Positions 16,836-25,429 of a stretch of DNA of 44,068 nt are shown here, one piece after another (positions within the stretch are counted from its first letter, which is position 1; the number at the start of each line of letters is the position of its first letter). The DNA is taken from NCBI GenBank assembly GCA_934101645.1, contig CAKORX010000008.1, positions 1-44,068 on the forward strand. Direction: 5' to 3'. Source of the stretch: an uncultured Bacilli bacterium (GTDB lineage Bacteria > Bacillota_I > Bacilli_A > RF39 > UBA660). The position numbers and the translations under genes are program-made. Below the pieces are notes generated by a model, which saw only the letters and a program-made list of their open reading frames with translations, did not search any database and was not told the origin of the DNA.

Positions 16836-17452
16836 TGGGTAGTCCTATTAGTCCTAGACTTTTAGAGATTGCAAAACTAGTTCCCAAAAATTCTTGTGTT
16901 TTAGATATTGGAACAGATCATGCATATCTACCAATTTATTTAAGTAAAAATAATATTTGTAAAAGTATAATCGCAAGTGATATAAGTGAAAATGCTTTGG
17001 CAAGTGGAAGAAAAAATTTAAAAAAATATAATGTAAAAAATGTAAAATTAGTTTTAAGCGATGGACTAGAAAATATAACTGACACTTATGATGTTATTAC
17101 CATATCAGGTATGGGAACAAGTACAATACTTAAAATACTAAATAATAAAAATTTACCTAATAATCTTATAATTAGTTCAAATAATGATTTACATTTACTT
17201 AGAAAAAGTATGAATGAAAAAGGGTATACAATAAAAAAAGAATTGGCAATAAAAGATGCTAATAAATATTATGATATTATTTCATATGAAAAAGGTAAAG
17301 AAAAATTATCCTTTTATCAATTACTTTATGGTAAAAGCAAAAATAAAGATTATTATAAGTATTTACTATCTAAAGAAAAATATATATTTTATAAATCTAA
17401 AAAAATCAAGCATTTAAAAAATATTATATATTTAATTTTTAAAACTATTTAA
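16835..17452 (+). CDS. trmK: tRNA (adenine(22)-N1)-methyltransferase TrmK
   Basis: TrmK methylates N1 of A22 in tRNA using S-adenosylmethionine. The Rossmann SAM site is VLDIGTDHAYLPI (about residues 22-34). An acidic strand end (IASDISENAL) and the catalytic-region motif ISGMGTSTILKIL follow. With 205 residues it is shorter than the usual 225-240; the C-terminal coiled coil looks reduced. It overlaps rpoD (TAATG), the conserved Bacillota gene order, and ends 8 nt into a convergent small gene. Confidence 0.92.
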   Translation: MGSPISPRLLEIAKLVPKNSCVLDIGTDHAYLPIYLSKNNICKSIIASDISENALASGRKNLKKYNVKNVKLVLSDGLENITDTYDVITISGMGTSTILKILNNKNLPNNLIISSNNDLHLLRKSMNEKGYTIKKELAIKDANKYYDIISYEKGKEKLSFYQLLYGKSKNKDYYKYLLSKEKYIFYKSKKIKHLKNIIYLIFKTI

Positions 17453-17699
17453 AAAATGTTGGATTATTTGTACTACTGTAATTATTTATAGTAGTTTTTT
17501 TTATGCTTGTATTTTCTTTTCTTTTTACAGTTTTAACCTTACTATTTTGAAAATATTTCATAATTTTTTTTGAGGATCCTAAAAGTGGTTTAACATTCTC
17601 ATATAAAGGAATTGCCTCATTTGCTATACTTATTGTTTTTGACAAACCGGATAATATTTTTGTAAGTGTTAAACCAGTACTAACAACATTTGAAAACAT
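17445..17699 (-). CDS. Small YqfQ/VrrA-like protein
   Basis: The 84-residue product has an N-terminal amphipathic or hydrophobic stretch and the core NEAIPLYENVKPLLGSSKKI. This resembles the MVPLVQQYGPLVKNLPALW-type motif of Bacillus YqfQ/VrrA coat-associated proteins. A basic, Asn/Thr-rich tail follows. The ATG is preceded on its strand by AGGTGAATTAATT, which supports a real gene. Family membership is tentative and no molecular function is known. Confidence 0.65.
   Translation of the reverse strand: MFSNVVSTGLTLTKILSGLSKTISIANEAIPLYENVKPLLGSSKKIMKYFQNSKVKTVKRKENTSIKKTTINNYSSTNNPTFFK
17472..17502 (+). terminator. Terminator of the dnaG-rpoD-trmK operon
   Basis: ACTACT (17472-17477) pairs with AGTAGT (17490-17495) and is followed by eight T. 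It lies inside the opposing YqfQ-like gene, about 20 nt past the trmK stop. Confidence 0.75.
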
Positions 17700-17798
17700 A
17701 ATTAATTCACCTATTAAATTATATGTAAAAAAATTAATGTAGTACTAGAATATCAAATTATTTTATGATATACTTTTTTATAGTAGGAGTGCTGGAAA

Positions 17799-19367
17799 GT
17801 GGAAGAGAAGAAGAAAAATAATATATTACTTGATTTTATTACGGCTTGGATATATCTACCAGTTTATTCATTTAAAGGTATTAAATTCCTATTGCTTGAT
17901 ATATGGATTCTTCTTTTTAACTATATTTCATGGCAGACTGAAAAAGCATTTAATGGAGTTACTAAAGAAGATACTACCTCAAGAGAAGAAAATGAGTTAA
18001 TGTATCAAAAAACTAAAGGTAAAAAGAAGAAAAAAGAACATATATATAAATATAGCAAACGTGTACTTGCAAAATATGAAAAAATGAAAGTTGTTTTAGA
18101 AAATGATCTTCGAACTTCTGGTGCAACACGTAGCAAAACGCCTAATGTATATGAATTTACGGTTAGAAATGTTAAGGGTAATAACCAAATTTTTACTGGA
18201 AAGATGACTGGATATTCTAAACTTGATATTAATTCATTTTTACTTAATGAAGGCTATGAAGTTTACTCTATAAAGACTTCCAAATTATTAAACTTTATGA
18301 GTGGAAGTTCTGATTCGATATTTTCAACAGGAATGTCTACGAAAGATTTGATTTTCTTTCTAACTCAATTATCTACATATTTAAAAGCAGGTATTACGCT
18401 AAATGAAGGCATGAAAATTCTTACTACTCAAACAAAAAATAAAAATAGACAAAGAACATATAAATCTATTTGTTATGAACTTGCTTTAGGAGAGACATTT
18501 TCAAATGCTTTGGCACAACAAGGAACGCTTTTCCCACCACTTCTTATCAATATGATAAAAGCTGCTGAAGCTACTGGAACACTTCAAGAAACTTTGGAGG
18601 ATATGGGCAATTATTATACTGAGGTTAATAATACTCATAAAGAAATGGTTAGTGCTTTAACTTATCCTGTAATTGTTACATTTTTCTCAATATGTGTTGT
18701 AACATTTATAATTATTTATGTTGTTCCTCAGTTTACAAAAATTTATGCTCAACAAGATGTTAAAGTTACTGGTATGACCTTATTTTTAGTTAATTTAAGT
18801 AACTTTTTATCAAAAAATCTTATTACGGTAATATTACTTTTTGCTCTTACATGTGTAATGGTATATGTAGCATATAAAAAGATAAAAGCATTTAGAACTG
18901 CAGTACAAATTTTTTCAATGAAAATTCCAGTATTTAAAAATGTAATTATATATAATGAAATTTCTATATTTGCTAAAACATTTGCATCGCTTTTAAGAAA
19001 TAATGTATATATTACTGAAAGTATGGATATTTTAAGTAAAATTACAAACAATGAAGTTTATAAAGCAATTATGTTTAAAACTATTGATAATATAGTTCAA
19101 GGTGAAAAAATATCTGAAGCATTTATGGACCACTGGGCAGTACCGGATGTAGCTTATTACATGATTGTAACTGGTGAATCTACGGGGCAGCTTGCAGATA
19201 TGATGCAAAAAGTTAGTGACTATTATCAAGTTATGCATAAAAATATTGTTAATCAATTAAAGAGTTTGATTGAACCAATAATGATTGTATTTTTAGCAGT
19301 AATGGTAGGTGCTATATTACTTGCTGTTATTGTACCAATGTTCACATTATATAATAGTATTTTATAG
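17799..19367 (+). CDS. PilC/GspF-type inner-membrane platform protein
   Basis: This is the polytopic platform protein of a type IV pilus, competence pilus or type II secretion assembly. It has two T2SSF domains: the first near residue 185 (FFLTQLSTYLKAGITLNEGM) and the second near 390 (FAKTFASLLRNNVYITESMD). Each ends in long membrane helices (VTFFSICVVTFIIIYVVP and IMIVFLAVMVGAILLAVIVP). The first 110 residues hold an extra membrane-like stretch and a basic loop not usual for PilC. GTG 17799 follows AGGAG. The assembly ATPase and pilins are not in the window. Confidence 0.88.
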   Translation: MEEKKKNNILLDFITAWIYLPVYSFKGIKFLLLDIWILLFNYISWQTEKAFNGVTKEDTTSREENELMYQKTKGKKKKKEHIYKYSKRVLAKYEKMKVVLENDLRTSGATRSKTPNVYEFTVRNVKGNNQIFTGKMTGYSKLDINSFLLNEGYEVYSIKTSKLLNFMSGSSDSIFSTGMSTKDLIFFLTQLSTYLKAGITLNEGMKILTTQTKNKNRQRTYKSICYELALGETFSNALAQQGTLFPPLLINMIKAAEATGTLQETLEDMGNYYTEVNNTHKEMVSALTYPVIVTFFSICVVTFIIIYVVPQFTKIYAQQDVKVTGMTLFLVNLSNFLSKNLITVILLFALTCVMVYVAYKKIKAFRTAVQIFSMKIPVFKNVIIYNEISIFAKTFASLLRNNVYITESMDILSKITNNEVYKAIMFKTIDNIVQGEKISEAFMDHWAVPDVAYYMIVTGESTGQLADMMQKVSDYYQVMHKNIVNQLKSLIEPIMIVFLAVMVGAILLAVIVPMFTLYNSIL

Positions 19368-19374
19368 GAGGGTT

Positions 19375-20121
19375 ATGGCAGTTATAGTATTTATATTAGG
19401 TGCATGTTTAGGATCCTTTTTCTTAGTAGTAGGAAAAAGGCTTCCTAACAATGAAGATATAATTTTTTCTCGAAGTAGATGTGATAGTTGTCACCATATA
19501 CTTGCTTGGCATGATTTAGTGCCAATTTTTTCTTATATTTTATTGAAAGGCAAATGCAAATATTGCCAATCAAAAATTAGTCCAATTAATTTAATCGTAG
19601 AAGTATCTATGGGTCTTATGTTCCTACTTGGATATTTATACTTTACACCATCATATATGCTTTATGGATATTTAATATTAGCAAGTCTAATGATGATAAT
19701 TTTTATAACTGATTTTTCTTATTATATAATTTTAGATTCTCCGCTTATTATATCTGTAATATTATTTGCAATTGCAAAATTTATATATTTCGGTGTAAAA
19801 GAAGTTATGCTTTCTTTAGTAAGTGGTATAATGCTTTTTGCAGTAATGTATTTAATTAAATTAATTGGCGATAAAATTTTTAAGAGAGAAAGTCTTGGTG
19901 GGGGGGATATAAAACTTTCTTTTGTAATTGGTTTTGTTTTAGGTTTTAGATTATCCCTTTTATCATTAATATTATCATCATTTTTAGCTTTACCTTATAG
20001 TGTTGCTTCATTAAAATTACAAAAAAATAATGAAGTACCATTTGGACCATTTTTGGTATCTTCATTATTTATTGTTTTTCTTTTTCAAGATAAATTTATA
20101 AATATAATAAATTTATTCTAG
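19375..20121 (+). CDS. Prepilin leader peptidase / N-methyltransferase (A24)
   Basis: This membrane aspartic protease cleaves prepilin leaders and may methylate the new N-terminus. I start at ATG 19375 after GGAGGGTT, not the upstream ORF start. The N-terminal methyltransferase part has two CxxC pairs, in RCDSCHH and KCKYCQSK. The catalytic aspartates lie in FITDFSYYIILD and GGGDIKL. About six to eight membrane helices fit the family, and the 248 residues are normal. It starts 7 nt after the PilC-like gene, so the two form an operon. Confidence 0.92.
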   Translation: MAVIVFILGACLGSFFLVVGKRLPNNEDIIFSRSRCDSCHHILAWHDLVPIFSYILLKGKCKYCQSKISPINLIVEVSMGLMFLLGYLYFTPSYMLYGYLILASLMMIIFITDFSYYIILDSPLIISVILFAIAKFIYFGVKEVMLSLVSGIMLFAVMYLIKLIGDKIFKRESLGGGDIKLSFVIGFVLGFRLSLLSLILSSFLALPYSVASLKLQKNNEVPFGPFLVSSLFIVFLFQDKFINIINLF

Positions 20122-20213
20122 CTTGCAATGTATGCAAGTATTGAAGCAGCAACTGAAGCTAGCATTAATATGATAAACATCCATGCAGCACTTTTTCTTG
20201 ATTTCTTTTTCAT
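20118..20213 (-). CDS. 31-residue single-pass membrane protein
   Basis: The minus-strand ATG at 20213 is preceded by AGGAAAATGTGAT. It encodes a basic start (MKKKSRKSAAW) and one membrane helix (MFIILMLASVAASILAYIA). The stop overlaps that of the prepilin peptidase tail to tail. I recognise no family; the ribosome site and clean topology support a real small gene. Confidence 0.55.
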   Translation of the reverse strand: MKKKSRKSAAWMFIILMLASVAASILAYIAS

Positions 20214-20250
20214 ATCACATTTTCCTTTTCTACAAATAATTTATCATATA

Positions 20251-20278
20251 ATCTACCATTTTTCAATGGTAGATTTTT
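20251..20278 (+). terminator. Hairpin terminator
   Basis: ATCTACCATT (20251-20260) pairs with AATGGTAGAT (20265-20274) around TTTC. A short T run follows on the plus strand. It probably ends the pilus operon and lies between two minus-strand genes. Confidence 0.75.
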
Positions 20279-20284
20279 AATCTA

Positions 20285-20743
20285 TTATAAATTTTTGAAA
20301 TTATCAATTATTTTTTCTGTACTTTTTTCATTTGACATTACAAGAATTATAACGTTATCATTTATCTCTACAGCAGTTTTTTCGGCTTCAACACATATCC
20401 ATCTACGAGGGTTTATATTTTCCTCGATTTCTTTTTTAGCATTTTGTACATTTTCTTTATCATCTAGTCTTATAATAACTACAAGATGAGCAACTGATGT
20501 CATTTTTGGCTCTGAGGCAATAGCTTCTTTATATTTTATATTAGCATTGCCAAGATATGTTTCAAAATTATTTTTGTTAATTTTAATTGTATCAGTATCG
20601 GGTATATCTTTTTTTACACCATCATATGATGCATTTAAAATACTTTTTAAACTCATATTCCTAATATTTTTTTTACCACAACCACATAAAGTAGTACTTA
20701 TTATCATTATTAAAAAAACAAAATAAACTAATTTTTTATACAT
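20285..20743 (-). CDS. DUF4358-type lipoprotein
   Basis: I start at MYKKLVYF (20743), because GGATGGTGA lies just upstream; the ORF's own first ATG would sit on that ribosome site. The N-terminus is a lipoprotein signal ending in TLCGC. The mature part fits the DUF4358 pattern, with SVAHLVVIIRLDD, an ENVQNAKKEIEENI helix and a C-terminal VIILVMSNE. It is a small extracytoplasmic lipoprotein of unknown role, apparently transcribed alone. Confidence 0.8.
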   Translation of the reverse strand: MYKKLVYFVFLIMIISTTLCGCGKKNIRNMSLKSILNASYDGVKKDIPDTDTIKINKNNFETYLGNANIKYKEAIASEPKMTSVAHLVVIIRLDDKENVQNAKKEIEENINPRRWICVEAEKTAVEINDNVIILVMSNEKSTEKIIDNFKNL

Positions 20744-20853
20744 TTTTTTCACCATCCTTTATAATTATTATAACCCTTATTAAATTAAAATAAAATAGTT
20801 TATTTTATAATTAAAATATGATAAACTTATTTTAGTTATAGGATGGTAGTTTT

Positions 20854-21882
20854 ATGAAGAAGTTTTTTAGAGTTTTTGGTAAATGTATGGCATTTGTTGG
20901 CGTTTTTATATTAATGCTATTTATTACACTTTATAGTTGTTTATTACTTATTTGTTATGGACCTTCGAAGTCTGCGAGAAATATTTTTACAACTACATTT
21001 CTTGAAACAGGTGCTTTAAAGTTTGTAGTTCATTTAGTTTTACCTAGTAAAACAATTAATGAAATAGTAAAAAGTAATTCTTTAAAAGATATGGATAGTA
21101 ATGTTGATTCTGCTTTAATTAATACAAGTTCAGAAAAATCTGATGATATTGTTATCGAAGAAGTAAATGGAAGCAATTTTCATGGTACTATGATGATTAT
21201 ATCTAATCCCAAAAGAGTTAAAGTCGCTACGACAGCTCCATTTTCTGAATATGGTAAAACACTTGATGCAATTGTAAAAGAAAATGATGCTGTAGGTGGA
21301 GTAAATGGTGGTATTTATTTATCTACAGGAAATAAAGGTGGCTACCCTATGGGTGTTGTTGTATCAGATGGGAAAATTGTTTGGAATAGCCCAAATGGTG
21401 TAGGATTTCACTTAATTGGTTTTGATGAAAATAATATATTAAAAATCTTATCTTTGCAAGGCTTAAGTAAAGAGGGAGTAGAGAAACTTGTTCAAGAAGA
21501 AAAAATTAGAGATGCTGTTACTTTCCAAGAGGAAGCAAGTGATGCAAATAATCACTTTGTTAAATTAATAATTAATGGTGAAAAAAGAGAAAGTAATGGT
21601 CTTGGAAGCGGTGCAAACCCTAGAACTGCAATTGGTCAAAAAGCTGATGGAACAGTACTTTTACTTGTAACTGATGGAAGAGGAGCTTCGGGTCATTTAG
21701 GAGCAACTGCCTCAGATTTAATTGAAGTAATGGAAAAGTATGGTGCTGTTAATGCTGCGAATTTGGATGGTGGTTCATCTTCGACAATGTATTATAACGA
21801 TAAATATTTAATGACTTCAGTAACTTTATATTATTCAAATTCATCTTGGCGTTTACCTGAGGCATTTATAATTACTAAGTAG
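20854..21882 (+). CDS. Phosphodiester glycosidase family (NAGPA-like) membrane-anchored enzyme
   Basis: After an N-terminal membrane helix (FVGVFILMLFITLYSCLLL) comes a NAGPA/DUF2233 domain that hydrolyses sugar-phosphate diesters, commonly in exopolysaccharide or teichoic-type polymers. The signatures are VGGVNGGIYLSTGNKGGYPM (about residues 148-167), GANPRTAIGQ and ANLDGGSSSTMYYN near the C-terminus. Length 342 is usual. It opens a four-gene run with a membrane protein, a glycosyltransferase and a PAP2 phosphatase, which suggests envelope glycan work. Confidence 0.88.
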   Translation: MKKFFRVFGKCMAFVGVFILMLFITLYSCLLLICYGPSKSARNIFTTTFLETGALKFVVHLVLPSKTINEIVKSNSLKDMDSNVDSALINTSSEKSDDIVIEEVNGSNFHGTMMIISNPKRVKVATTAPFSEYGKTLDAIVKENDAVGGVNGGIYLSTGNKGGYPMGVVVSDGKIVWNSPNGVGFHLIGFDENNILKILSLQGLSKEGVEKLVQEEKIRDAVTFQEEASDANNHFVKLIINGEKRESNGLGSGANPRTAIGQKADGTVLLLVTDGRGASGHLGATASDLIEVMEKYGAVNAANLDGGSSSTMYYNDKYLMTSVTLYYSNSSWRLPEAFIITK

Positions 21883-21889
21883 GTGTAAA

Positions 21890-23026
21890 ATGAAAAAAAG
21901 AAGAAAAAAATTAAGTGGCTTTAAAAAATCTTTGTTAGTATTTACTTTATTACTATTAATTTTAAGTGAAGGAGCACTCATATATGTATCTACTTGTCTT
22001 AAACAATATGAAAAAGGAAATATTGATGGTTATATGTCTGTTTTAATAAAAAACATGAAAAAAGAGGCCAATAAAGGAAATATAAAAAAATATTTAACAT
22101 ATAATGATATAACAAATAATTACGAAAAAAATGCTTCTTTTGAGGAAGGCTATAAAGAAATATTTAACTCTTCGAAAATATCTTACAAAGAAAGTAAGGA
22201 AGATAGTAATGTATATGAACTTTATGCTGATGATAATTTAATTGCAAGCATAACTCTTACAAAAACTCCAGTACATAAACTAGGCCTTTTAACATTTGAA
22301 AAATATGATATTAATAAAATTGAAACATATAGTAAAAATGGGCTTTATAATATTGATGTATACGTAAATAACACTTACGATCTATATATAAATGATATAT
22401 TAGTCAAAGAAGAAGATTTAGTTTCTAAGGAAGAAATCAAAGAATATAGTGAAGTTTATGATAAAGTATCATTGCCTTATGAAAACCACTATAAAATTAC
22501 AAATTTAACTAAAAAACCTAAGATTGAAGTGAAGAATAATGGAACTTTGGTAGATGTAATTAACGAAAATGGCTCATATTATGCTACCGATTATTTTACT
22601 AACGATAGTAAAGAGGAAGCTTTTAATAAACTTACCAATAAGGGCTTTGATCCATTAGAGTTTGCTAAAAATTGGTCACTATTTTTAACTGCTGATTTAG
22701 ATGGTGATAAATGGGGACTTTATAAACTTACTCCGAATTTAATTGAGGGGACCGCAATATATAAAAGAGCTTATAGCTGGGCTACAAATGTAGATATTAC
22801 ATTTACATCACTTCATAGTCTAGATGCTGATACATTTACTAATATTAAAGTTGGTAATTATACTGTATATAATGATATAGCTTTTGCTGTTGATATTTAT
22901 TTAGAAAAAAATATGACACTTGTTAATGGTGAAAAAAGAAAAGATATTTTAAATGATAGATTTTATTTTGTATATTATGATGGTGCATACCGATTAATAT
23001 CAATGAAATCTAAGGGGGAAAAATAA
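21890..23026 (+). CDS. Membrane-anchored extracellular protein of unknown function
   Basis: The 378 residues begin with a strongly basic start (MKKRRKKLSGFKK), then one membrane helix (LLVFTLLLLILSEGALIYV). A long extracellular region follows with a beta-rich middle (LYINDILVKEEDL). The C-terminal segment (WSLFLTADLDGDKWGLYKL onward) may be NTF2-like. It lies 7 nt after the phosphodiester glycosidase, and its stop overlaps the start of the glycosyltransferase gene, so it is in the envelope operon. I do not recognise the family. Confidence 0.82.
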   Translation: MKKRRKKLSGFKKSLLVFTLLLLILSEGALIYVSTCLKQYEKGNIDGYMSVLIKNMKKEANKGNIKKYLTYNDITNNYEKNASFEEGYKEIFNSSKISYKESKEDSNVYELYADDNLIASITLTKTPVHKLGLLTFEKYDINKIETYSKNGLYNIDVYVNNTYDLYINDILVKEEDLVSKEEIKEYSEVYDKVSLPYENHYKITNLTKKPKIEVKNNGTLVDVINENGSYYATDYFTNDSKEEAFNKLTNKGFDPLEFAKNWSLFLTADLDGDKWGLYKLTPNLIEGTAIYKRAYSWATNVDITFTSLHSLDADTFTNIKVGNYTVYNDIAFAVDIYLEKNMTLVNGEKRKDILNDRFYFVYYDGAYRLISMKSKGEK

Positions 23027-24069
23027 TGGAAGATATATTTGTTGTAGTGCCAACACTTAATCCAAATATTGAAATATTTAATGAATTTTTAGAAAAACTT
23101 TCAAAACTTACATCAAACATTTTAGTTTATGATGATGGTTGTAGAAAAGAATATGATTCATTTTTTAAAGACTTAGAAAAGAAAAAGATAACGGTTCTTC
23201 ATCACTATGTTAATTTAGGAAAAGGTAGAGCTATGAAGGATGCCTTTAATTATCTACTTTTAAAATATCCTAAACTAAAGGGTGTAGTTACCGCAGATAG
23301 TGATGGGCAACATAGCGTTGATGACATAAAAAAAGTGGCAGAAAAAGTGCTTGCTCATCCTGATAGTCTAGTTCTTGGTTGTAGGGATTTTGATAAAGAA
23401 GGTGTTCCATCCAGAAATAAATTTGGTAACAAAATTACCCGTAGTGTTTTTAAAACTTTTGTAGGACTTTCTATTACAGACACACAAACTGGTTTAAGAG
23501 GTTATCCCAAAAAAGTTATGTGTGAATTTATGAATGTTAAAGGGGATAGATTTGAGTATGAAACAAATATGTTAATTGAATCGGCTCAAAAAAATATTTC
23601 TATTATTGAAGTACCAATAGAAACTATATATTTAGAAAATAGTAATAGTGAAAGTCATTTTAATCCGGTTAAAGACTCTATTGAAATATATCGTTTGTTT
23701 ATTAAATTTATTTTTGCGGGTCTTTCATCATTTGTAGTAGATATATTCTTATTTTGGTTATTTTCTTTATTTATACCAGGCAAAAATTCAATACTTTTTT
23801 CTACAATATGTGCAAGAGTTTTATCAAGTTCATATAACTTTTTAGTTAATGCAAAGATGGTATTTAAAAATCAGAATAAAACTTCATTTATTAAATACGC
23901 GTTATTATGTATAATTCAAATGTTTATATCAGGTTTAACAGTTGAGTATTTATCATTTATCTTTGGTGGAGCAAGTGTAATTGCATTAAAACTTTTAGTT
24001 GATATTATACTATTTGTAGTAAACTTTGTTGTACAAAGAAAATTTATTTTTATAGGGGAGAAGAAATGA
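23026..24069 (+). CDS. GT2 glycosyltransferase fused to a GtrA membrane domain
   Basis: The N-terminal GT2 domain (about 1-220) resembles dolichyl- or undecaprenyl-phosphate sugar synthases. It shows VVPTLNPN, DDGCRKEYD, the NLGKGRAMKDAF loop and TADSDGQHS. The C-terminal GtrA domain (about 225-345) has four membrane helices (FIFAGLSSFVVDIFLFWLF). Such fusions make and flip polyprenyl-linked sugars. The TAATG overlap with the previous gene and 4-nt overlap with the PAP2 gene indicate tight coupling. Confidence 0.92.
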   Translation: MEDIFVVVPTLNPNIEIFNEFLEKLSKLTSNILVYDDGCRKEYDSFFKDLEKKKITVLHHYVNLGKGRAMKDAFNYLLLKYPKLKGVVTADSDGQHSVDDIKKVAEKVLAHPDSLVLGCRDFDKEGVPSRNKFGNKITRSVFKTFVGLSITDTQTGLRGYPKKVMCEFMNVKGDRFEYETNMLIESAQKNISIIEVPIETIYLENSNSESHFNPVKDSIEIYRLFIKFIFAGLSSFVVDIFLFWLFSLFIPGKNSILFSTICARVLSSSYNFLVNAKMVFKNQNKTSFIKYALLCIIQMFISGLTVEYLSFIFGGASVIALKLLVDIILFVVNFVVQRKFIFIGEKK

Positions 24070-24677
24070 AAAATAAAAAATATTATATTCCTTTTACATT
24101 TTTAGTGCTTTTTATAATAAATTCTGTTTTAGTCGTTAATAATAAATTTTTAAAAATTGATGAAAATGTTCATAATTTTATAATTAGATATTCATCTGAA
24201 ATTACTACGAAAGCAATGAAAATTTTTACATTTTTAGGAAGTACACCATTTATAATTGGCTTATGCATTTTACTTTTTGTTTTATTTATTATATTTAAGA
24301 AAAAAAGTACTGCTTATAAATGTGCCGGAGTGCTTATTATATCTACGCTAATAAATAATGTTGTTAAAGTAATAATAAGAAGACCTCGTCCAGAGTATAT
24401 CACAGTAGTTGAAAAGACTTTTTCTTATCCGAGTGGTCATACAATGGCAAGTACAACACTATATGGCTTTTTAATTTATTACATTTGGCATGAAAACTTT
24501 GATAAAAATTATAAAATCTTATTTACAATAATTTTATCTATTATTCCTATTTTAGTAGGTATATCTCGGATATATCTTGGAGCACATTATTTTAGTGATG
24601 TAATTGGTGGTGCGTTTTTATCAATTGCAATTTTAACAAGTATAGATTTATTAACTTACAAAAAAACTTCGAAATAA
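24066..24677 (+). CDS. PAP2-superfamily phosphatase
   Basis: This integral-membrane phosphatase probably recycles undecaprenyl pyrophosphate or acts on another lipid phosphate. The three motifs are intact: KVIIRRPRP, SYPSGHTMAS and SRIYLGAHYFSDV. About six helices span its 203 residues. It overlaps the GT2-GtrA gene by 4 nt. Carrier-lipid turnover would fit the glycan genes in the operon. Confidence 0.92.
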   Translation: MKNKKYYIPFTFLVLFIINSVLVVNNKFLKIDENVHNFIIRYSSEITTKAMKIFTFLGSTPFIIGLCILLFVLFIIFKKKSTAYKCAGVLIISTLINNVVKVIIRRPRPEYITVVEKTFSYPSGHTMASTTLYGFLIYYIWHENFDKNYKILFTIILSIIPILVGISRIYLGAHYFSDVIGGAFLSIAILTSIDLLTYKKTSK

Positions 24678-24688
24678 TGAAGTTTTTT
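24662..24688 (+). terminator. Terminator of the envelope operon
   Basis: AAAAACTTC (24662-24670) pairs with GAAGTTTTT (24679-24687), ending in a T run. The stem overlaps the stop codon of the PAP2 gene. Confidence 0.8.
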
Positions 24689-24745
24689 ATTTGTTTTTCT
24701 ATCTTATTTTAAATATTTATGTTAGTATTATTGTAGGTGATAGTA

Positions 24746-25429
24746 GTGAGATTGGTAGTAGAAAATTTAACAAAAGATTATGGAAACAATTTAGTCTTAG
24801 ATGATGTATCTTTTACTTTTGAAAGCGGCAAAATATATGGACTTTTAGGTCGAAATGGAAGTGGTAAAACTACATTTTTTAATTGTTTAGATGGATTAAT
24901 TAATTACAAAAAAGGTAAATTTTATATTGATGATATTCAAATTAATTCAAATGACATAGGCTTTGTACTAACTAGTCCAATGCTTCCTGAATTTCTAACT
25001 GGCTATGAATTTATTAAAACATATATGGAAATAAATAAAATTGAAGAGAAAAATAAAATAGATGAATACTTTAATATGGTTTCTTTTGCAAAAGAAGATC
25101 AAGATAAATTAATTAAAGATTATTCTTCGGGTATGAAAAATAAAATTCAGATTTTAATGTGTATAATTTCAAAACCTAAAATTATTTTGTTAGATGAACC
25201 ATTAACCTCAATAGATGTTGTAGTTGCTAAGGAAATAAAAGACATATTTAAAACTTTAAAAAATGATCATATTATCATATTCTCAACACATATCTTAGAG
25301 CTTGCTACGAGTATGTGTGACGAGATTGTAATTATAAATAACAAAAAGCTAGAATTAATTGATTCAAAAATTGTTAAATCAAAATCTTTTGAAGATAAAA
25401 TTGTGGAGATTTTAAAAAATGAAAAATGA
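24746..25429 (+). CDS. ABC transporter ATP-binding protein
   Basis: This is the ATPase of a two-component ABC exporter. Walker A is GLLGRNGSGKTTF (about residue 33), the signature is DYSSGMKNKIQ and Walker B is IILLDEPLTSID. The H-loop is in IIIFSTHILE. AGGTG at 24735-24739 favours GTG 24746 over GTG 24737, which overlaps that site. The last codons overlap the permease gene, whose start is at 25419. Confidence 0.92.
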   Translation: MRLVVENLTKDYGNNLVLDDVSFTFESGKIYGLLGRNGSGKTTFFNCLDGLINYKKGKFYIDDIQINSNDIGFVLTSPMLPEFLTGYEFIKTYMEINKIEEKNKIDEYFNMVSFAKEDQDKLIKDYSSGMKNKIQILMCIISKPKIILLDEPLTSIDVVVAKEIKDIFKTLKNDHIIIFSTHILELATSMCDEIVIINNKKLELIDSKIVKSKSFEDKIVEILKNEK

